NCBI GenBank assembly: GCA_947630625.1
Contig: CANRIL010000024.1
Span: 1-39,551 of the forward strand
Source of the DNA: an uncultured Clostridia bacterium
Lineage (GTDB): Bacteria > Bacillota > Clostridia > Oscillospirales > CAG-272
Reading direction: 5' to 3'
DNA: 39,551 bases
Shown in pieces: positions 35,601 to 39,551 of the stretch (positions within the stretch are counted from its first letter, which is position 1; each line of letters begins with the position of its first letter). Made by a program: the position numbers and the translations under genes. The notes beneath the pieces were generated by a model that worked only from the letters and a program-made list of their open reading frames with translations, searched no databases and was not told the DNA's origin.

Positions 35601-38600
35601 AGTCGGAGGCGACAGCTTGACGGCGATAACAATGCTTGTTGAAATTGAAGACAAGCTCGGGATCCACGCCGAAATGAAGCATATTTTAGAGCATACGGTT
35701 CTTGACGATCTTGCGGAATGTCTGGACGGATTAAGTTCAAAGGCGCTGCATATACCGAAGAAAAATCTGCAAAAGTATATTCTCACACCTCAGCAGAAGG
35801 CGATATATATCGCGTGCAGCAAGGATCCGAATTCTTTGGTGTACAATATGCCGATGTTCATAAGCCTTGCTGAAGGCACGGACACTGAAGCTCTGAAGAT
35901 GAGGATAACCGAGGTATATGATCTGCATCCGTCCCTGAAAACAGCGATAAAATTAGAGGGCGGCGATGTAATAGGCTGCATAGACGATAGGGCGGAGCTG
36001 AAGTTTGAAGAGCAGGTTGATATGGCGTCATTTGTCAGACCTTTCGATCTCGGAACGGCGCCGCTTATGAGAGCTGCGTTCATAGACGGCGGGTTGGCAA
36101 TAGATATGCATCATATCATATCCGACGGCGATTCAATGGAGATAATACTCTCTGCGATCTTCGGAGGCGATCTCAGAGAAGAAAGCGTGAGCTATGCTGA
36201 TTATGCAGACGATTTTACCGAGCGTCTCGAAAGCGGTAAAATGTCTGAACATATCGAGTATTTCAGGAAGACGACGGATGCTTCCGCACAGCCGCCTGAG
36301 CTTCCCGAGATCCCGTCCTCATACGTTGGCGGAAAGACGCTTGAACACGTTATTGACAGTGATATTGCTTGCAGAGTAAAGGAATACGCGAAGAAAAACA
36401 ATATGACCGATACGGGGGTGTATTTCAGCGCATTCGGTCTTCTGATCTCCAAATACTCGAACATGGAAAAGTTCATGACGAGCATCATACTGTCAAATCG
36501 CGGATATCACGAAACTGCCGATACAGTGGGAATGTTTGTAAATACGATCCCGTACAGTTTTGAAGTTGATCCCGCGGCAACGTGGAATGAATATGCCGCT
36601 TGTGTCGGGAAACGGCTCACGGATATATATCAGTATCAGGAGCTTCCGTTTTTAGAGATATGCGACGCTGTGGGGATAACAAACAAGAGCATCATCAACT
36701 CGTCCTTCATATATCAGCCGGGCGAACTAAAAGCAGAAGGGCTGAATATCTCCTCGTATGATACTCACACCTGTAAAATGGACATATCATTTCAGGTCAT
36801 TCCGCAGCAGAACGGCAACGTCAGGATATTAGTTGAATACAACGGCTCAAAATATGACGATAAGTTTATTCACGCTTTTGAAAAGAGCTATATACGGATA
36901 CTGGAGCAGATCAACGCGGATAAGAAACTAAATACTTTTGATGTAATAGGCGAAGAAGAATACCGCAAAGTCGTATACACATTTAATGAAACCGACGCCG
37001 ACTATCCTCGTGAGAAGAGTGTTCAAGAAGTGTTCGCCGAGCAGGTAAAGAAAACGCCGGACAAGACCGCGCTCGTCTATGAGGGCGAAGAATTTACATA
37101 TCGCCGGCTCGATGAAATGTCGAACTCTCTTGCGAGATACTTACGAGAGGAAGCCGGGATAAAGCCGAATGACATAGTGCCGCTGATCTCCGCAAGGAGC
37201 TGGTATGTGGTAGTGGGAATGCTTGGGATAATGAAAGCGGGCGGAGCATATATGCCCATAGACCCGACATATCCGAAGGACAGGATCGTATACATGATCG
37301 GCGAAGCGGGGAGCAGTGTGGCATTGACTTACGGATACAGCGGAAGTCTTGACATAGACACGGTGGATCTCGGAAAGTTCGATTTTTCCCGCTCTCCCGA
37401 ACTGATAGAGAACGTAAATTCTCCAGACGACACATGCTATGTGATATTTACTTCTGGCTCTTCCGGTAAACCGAAAGGAACACTCATAAAGCACAGAGGA
37501 CTAAATAATTTCTCTTCAAAGAACAATGTGTTTTTTAAAGCCATATTTGAAGACTGTGAAAGAGTGCTGTCTATCGGTTCGTTTACGTTTGATATATCGG
37601 TGGGCGAAATATTTCAGCCAATATTAAATGGCGCAGGTTCGGTGATTGCCGATGAAAGCAGTCTTAACAGTGCCGATGAAATGGCGGATGTAATAACAGA
37701 TAACGAAATTGATTTAATACATATTACACCGTCAAGGCTGAAGTATTACTTGACAAATGAGCGGTTCAGAAAATCTCTGAGCAGAGTAAAAACGATCCTT
37801 TCGGCAGGAGAGGCGTTTTCTGCGTCAATGTTTACGGAGATTCGCAAATGCTCAAAAGCAAAGGTATTCAACGGATACGGACCGACAGAGGCGACGATCG
37901 GAAGCACATTTGCGGAAATACAAAATGCCGAAGACATTGTCATAGGCAAGCCGATGTCTAACGTTCAGATCTACATATTAAATTCGCATGGAGAAGTCTG
38001 TCCCGTAGGAGTACCGGGTGAACTTTGCATATCCGGCGACGGAGTTGGCAAAGGATATCTCAACCGCCCCGAGCTTACGGCGGAAAAGTTTGTGTCGGAT
38101 CCGTTCAGAGAAGGGCAGACGATGTACAAGTCCGGCGACCTTGCGAGATGGAGGGAAGACGGGGAGCTTGAGTATCTCGGAAGAATAGATACACAGGTAA
38201 AAATACGCGGACTCAGGATCGAACTCGGCGAGATAGAAAGCGTGATGAGCGCATTCGACGGCATAAGCATGAGTGCCGTTGCCGACAAAAAAGACGCTTC
38301 CGGCAGGCAGTATCTTGTCGGTTACTATACCTCGACGGACGAAATCGATGAAAAGCTTCTGAGAGAGCATTTGTCTACAAAGCTTCCGAGGTATATGATT
38401 CCGAATTACTTCATGCGCCTCAGCGAAATACCGATGACCTCAAGCGGAAAAACCAACAGAAAAAATCTGCCGGAACCGGCGAGAGAAACACAGACAGAGG
38501 CATACCGCGCGCCATCTACAGACACCGAGAAAAAAATATGCGCGGCAATGAGAGAGGTGTTTGACGGGAATGAAGTAAGTGTTAATGATAATTTCTTTGA

Positions 38601-39390
38601 AATAGGTGGTGACAGTCTCTCGGCAGTGTATTTGGTGTCGCTGCTTTTAGATAAGGGAATTACGATAAATGTGCAGGATATTTATGAACACCCCGTTCCG
38701 ACGGAACTTGGTGCTTTTATAGACAACAAGACAGCGCAAAAGCTTGAATCGGGATCAAATGAGTTTGTACTCGAATATAAAGCTCTTGATCTGAACAAAG
38801 CGGATGTACCATACACGTTGTTATATAAAACAATGGGGAATGTTCTCATTACAGGCTCAACAGGCTTTTTGGGATCACATTTATTGGACGAGATCTTTGA
38901 AAGAGAAAAAGGCAAAATCTATTGCCTTGTAAGAAACGTTGAAAAACTCAAACAAACCTTGACGTACTATTTCGGGCAGAAATATGATGCTGAAATAGGC
39001 GGTAGGATCATTCCGATCGTTGGCGACATAACTGAGAAAGACAGCCTTGCATCATTGCCGTTTGACGTGGATACTGTCATACATTCGGCGGCAAATGTCA
39101 AACATTACGGCAATTATTCCGACTTTGCACAGGTGAATGTGGCAGGAACAGAAAATATGCTTGAGTATGCATGTTCAATCAAAGCGAAATTTGTATTTGT
39201 TTCTACCACAAGTGTCGGCGGAGGCGTTCTTGAAAGGAACGGAAAAGGTTCGGTCAGCTTTTCTGAATCAGACATTTACATCGGTCAAGATCTCAGGAAC
39301 GTATATATCCGAAGTAAATTTGAGGCTGAAAAACTGGTGCTCGGAAAAATAACGGAGGTACTGTCAAGGATTTTTCGCAAAATTGTATAG
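32674..39390 (+). CDS. Nonribosomal peptide synthetase C-A-T-C-A-T-R (reductase shortened)
   Basis: A 2238-residue, two-module synthetase. C1 covers about 1-430 (variant motif SHLVADA at 126-132). A1 covers 440-935: A3 IFTSGSSGKPKG, A5 NGYGPTEATIG, A7 YKSGDLARW, A8 GRIDTQVKIRGLRIELGEIE, A10 Lys926. T1 has FFEVGGDS with Ser981. C2 covers about 1033-1430 with intact HHIISDG. A2 (1440-1935) nearly copies A1. T2 has Ser1981. The terminal thioester reductase begins VLITGSTGFLGSHLL (2057-2071) and has Y2211-x3-K2215, but ends 23 residues later where the family continues for well over 100. Intact relatives release dipeptide aldehydes. The two identical A-domain pockets (tentative code D-I-G-H-L-A-G-I-G-K) imply the same amino acid twice. 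AGGTGG precedes the ATG. No PPTase or MbtH is in the window. Confidence 0.93.
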   Translation: MKYPLTTQQRNIWNLIRTYNSSIANISGIIIFNSVLDTDKLAEAINLFVKSQEGIRIRISEEGKNIFQIPEDYCHFDVPVYQFDSLSDATRFFTQEGRVPFKSTDRLYRFCIFTAEGHTGVFPCCSHLVADAWSLSLFCNSIIENYIKLANDDEIEPACFSYLEYAEKESEYILSQRFSRDKEYWETRFSEKPQLSFIVPERKDSFDGKSERFTSVLERDVSERIYNCCSENGISPAILFEAATLIYLHNINDSCDENIIGVPVLNRTTRREKQVAGMFISTVPLGIKINDNETALDLFKDISSAHSAIFRHQQYPYSDILRYIRDKHNFSGNLFDVVVSFQNAKITVPCEYECHTRWLHNGFGEIPLAIHIDDRDDIGRFTLNFDYQTAVFSKEHIKLLFDRIIYIIAQIVSNSDIQVDNIRIIPDEEYNRLIYTFNETDADYPREKSVQEVFAEQVKKTPDKTALVYEGEEFTYRRLDEMSNSLARYLREESGIKPNDIVPLISARSWHVIVGMLGIMKAGGAYMPIDPTYPKDRIAYMIGEAGSSVALTYGYSGSLDIDTVDLGKFDFYRSPEPIENVNSPDDTCYVIFTSGSSGKPKGTLIKHRGLNNFSSKNNVFFKAIFEDCERVLSIGSFTFDISVGEIFQPILNGAGSVIADESSLNSADEMADVITDNEIDLIHITPSRLKYYLTNERFRKSLSRVKTILSAGEAFSASMFTEIRKCSKAKVFNGYGPTEATIGSTFAEIQNAEDIVIGKPMSNVQIYILNSHGEVCPVGVPGELCISGDGVGKGYLNRPELTAEKFVSDPFREGQTMYKSGDLARWREDGELEYLGRIDTQVKIRGLRIELGEIESVMSAFDGISMSAVADKKDASGRQYLVGYYTSTDEIDEKLLREHLSTKLPRYMIPNYFMRLSEIPMTSSGKTDRKSLPEPAFDNSEKERVEPKTQTEAVLVQIWEDILRLDSVSCSDDFFEVGGDSLTAITMLVEIEDKLGIHAEMKHILEHTVLDDLAECLDGLSSKALHIPKKNLQKYILTPQQKAIYIACSKDPNSLVYNMPMFISLAEGTDTEALKMRITEVYDLHPSLKTAIKLEGGDVIGCIDDRAELKFEEQVDMASFVRPFDLGTAPLMRAAFIDGGLAIDMHHIISDGDSMEIILSAIFGGDLREESVSYADYADDFTERLESGKMSEHIEYFRKTTDASAQPPELPEIPSSYVGGKTLEHVIDSDIACRVKEYAKKNNMTDTGVYFSAFGLLISKYSNMEKFMTSIILSNRGYHETADTVGMFVNTIPYSFEVDPAATWNEYAACVGKRLTDIYQYQELPFLEICDAVGITNKSIINSSFIYQPGELKAEGLNISSYDTHTCKMDISFQVIPQQNGNVRILVEYNGSKYDDKFIHAFEKSYIRILEQINADKKLNTFDVIGEEEYRKVVYTFNETDADYPREKSVQEVFAEQVKKTPDKTALVYEGEEFTYRRLDEMSNSLARYLREEAGIKPNDIVPLISARSWYVVVGMLGIMKAGGAYMPIDPTYPKDRIVYMIGEAGSSVALTYGYSGSLDIDTVDLGKFDFSRSPELIENVNSPDDTCYVIFTSGSSGKPKGTLIKHRGLNNFSSKNNVFFKAIFEDCERVLSIGSFTFDISVGEIFQPILNGAGSVIADESSLNSADEMADVITDNEIDLIHITPSRLKYYLTNERFRKSLSRVKTILSAGEAFSASMFTEIRKCSKAKVFNGYGPTEATIGSTFAEIQNAEDIVIGKPMSNVQIYILNSHGEVCPVGVPGELCISGDGVGKGYLNRPELTAEKFVSDPFREGQTMYKSGDLARWREDGELEYLGRIDTQVKIRGLRIELGEIESVMSAFDGISMSAVADKKDASGRQYLVGYYTSTDEIDEKLLREHLSTKLPRYMIPNYFMRLSEIPMTSSGKTNRKNLPEPARETQTEAYRAPSTDTEKKICAAMREVFDGNEVSVNDNFFEIGGDSLSAVYLVSLLLDKGITINVQDIYEHPVPTELGAFIDNKTAQKLESGSNEFVLEYKALDLNKADVPYTLLYKTMGNVLITGSTGFLGSHLLDEIFEREKGKIYCLVRNVEKLKQTLTYYFGQKYDAEIGGRIIPIVGDITEKDSLASLPFDVDTVIHSAANVKHYGNYSDFAQVNVAGTENMLEYACSIKAKFVFVSTTSVGGGVLERNGKGSVSFSESDIYIGQDLRNVYIRSKFEAEKLVLGKITEVLSRIFRKIV
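33974..35481 (+). repeat. Adenylation-domain repeat, copy 1
   Basis: About 1.5 kb encoding A1, matching copy 2 at exactly +3000 bases with no insertions or deletions. The first 480 bases show scattered mismatches. From 34456 to 35454 I find no difference between the copies by line-by-line reading. After 35481 the copies diverge abruptly in the linker before the carrier domain. Confidence 0.95.
36974..38481 (+). repeat. Adenylation-domain repeat, copy 2
   Basis: Encodes A2, the second copy. Protein differences from copy 1 are few and lie in the first third (for example S/A before GIKPN, SWH/SWY, RIA/RIV, FYR/FSR, EPI/ELI) and at the very end (KTDRKS/KTNRKN). The substrate-pocket part is identical. 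Confidence 0.95.
39368..39382 (+). repeat. 15-base direct repeat, downstream copy
   Basis: Same 15 bases as 32419-32433, here encoding the R-I-F-R-K at the extreme end of the NRPS. This is the point where resemblance to the reductase family (where R-I-F-R leads into I/V-G-N-L) is lost. Confidence 0.5.
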
Positions 39391-39408
39391 AAGAAAGTCA
39401 CATTTCAC

Positions 39409-39442
39409 TTTCATCACCCCTCGAATTCGAGGGGTGATGAAA
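39409..39442. terminator. Perfect 34-base palindrome downstream of the NRPS
   Basis: The arm TTTCATCACCCCTCGAA (39409-39425) is followed directly by its complement (39426-39442). It stands between the NRPS stop and the end of an opposing partial reading frame, so a bidirectional terminator is the simplest reading, although no long T-tract follows. A mobile-element end hairpin is an alternative. Confidence 0.55.
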
Positions 39443-39453
39443 TTTCGCGCCGA

Positions 39454-39551
39454 TCAGGCGGTCAAGCTTTCAGTTTCGTCAAAATATTTCATGCTGAGAT
39501 AGCGCTTGCACCCCCAATCTTTGCCGGAGATATATCGCAGTCTCGCACATA
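39454..39551 (-). CDS. Possible C-terminus of a minus-strand gene entering from the right edge
   Basis: One minus-strand frame is open from the window edge to TGA at 39454-39456, giving 31 residues that end KDWGCKRYLSMKYFDETESLTA; the other two frames contain stops. The composition (Cys, Trp, Tyr, charged residues) looks coding rather than random. I do not recognise the family from so short a piece. Confidence 0.35.
   Translation of the reverse strand, partial: CARLRYISGKDWGCKRYLSMKYFDETESLTA

Noticed and set aside
33974-38481. 3-kb-spaced repeat considered as a transposon or tandem duplication of a whole module
   Set aside because: Only the A-domain segments match; the intervening T and C domains differ from their counterparts, there is no transposase, and the reading frame is intact.
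39391-39551. Single-base frameshift as cause of the short reductase
   Set aside because: Other plus-strand frames after 39380 do not resume the reductase sequence (no G-N-L continuation), so a simple frameshift is not supported.

Overview
The window reads as the replication-origin region of a Clostridia-type Firmicute chromosome, probably an uncultured gut Oscillospirales-like lineage (inference). Support: the order rpmH-rnpA-yidD-yidC-jag-mnmE diverging from dnaA-dnaN-recF-remB-gyrB-gyrA, the presence of RNase Y, YmdB, RemB and a YycJ-type MBL protein, AGGAGG-like ribosome binding sites, sigma-A type promoters, and no outer-membrane genes. The housekeeping part is fairly GC-rich; the last 7 kb is visibly AT-richer.

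Layout. 1-1.7 kb: a small membrane protein and a membrane-anchored MORN-repeat protein on the plus strand, ending at a bidirectional terminator. 1.8-6.5 kb, minus strand: the rpmH-rnpA-yidD-yidC-jag-mnmE operon (ribosomal protein L34, RNase P protein, membrane insertion, RNA binding, tRNA modification), driven by a consensus promoter at 6609-6638. 6.8-16.6 kb, plus strand: dnaA, an oriC-like intergenic region (8221-8737), dnaN, recF, remB, gyrB, gyrA and a lipoprotein. 16.7-20.4 kb: recA-recX-rimO-pgsA, translationally coupled in part, with its own promoter and a possible LexA operator. 20.5-21.3 kb: a DUF2975 membrane protein with its small HTH regulator.

21.4-31.2 kb is a long minus-strand block: rny-ymdB-galK-membrane protein-MBL hydrolase-rlmH-WG-repeat protein-mnmG-rsmG. 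It mixes RNA decay, rRNA/tRNA modification and a galactokinase. If the origin is at dnaA/dnaN, this block runs against the replication fork, and mnmG-rsmG are separated from mnmE, unlike the usual Firmicute arrangement. 31.7-32.4 kb: a flavin reductase-like gene and tRNA-Trp(CCA).

32.7-39.4 kb holds the most interesting locus: one 2238-residue nonribosomal peptide synthetase, C-A-T-C-A-T-R, in an AT-richer island just after tRNA-Trp. Its two adenylation domains lie exactly 3000 bp apart and share about 1.5 kb of near-identical DNA, including a run of about 1 kb I read as identical. Both modules should therefore activate the same amino acid. The terminal reductase domain keeps its NADPH motif and YxxxK but stops soon after. 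The break falls on a 15-bp direct repeat whose other copy lies just upstream of the NRPS gene. The architecture matches the gut-Clostridia enzymes that make dipeptide aldehydes/pyrazinones, but this copy may be damaged. Other points of note: a YidC with a pilin-like extracellular domain and Gln at the usual groove Arg/Lys; GyrA with Leu at the acidic quinolone-bridge position; a DnaA-trio-like triplet array beside an AT-rich tract; and a tiny ORF overlapping the dnaA start.
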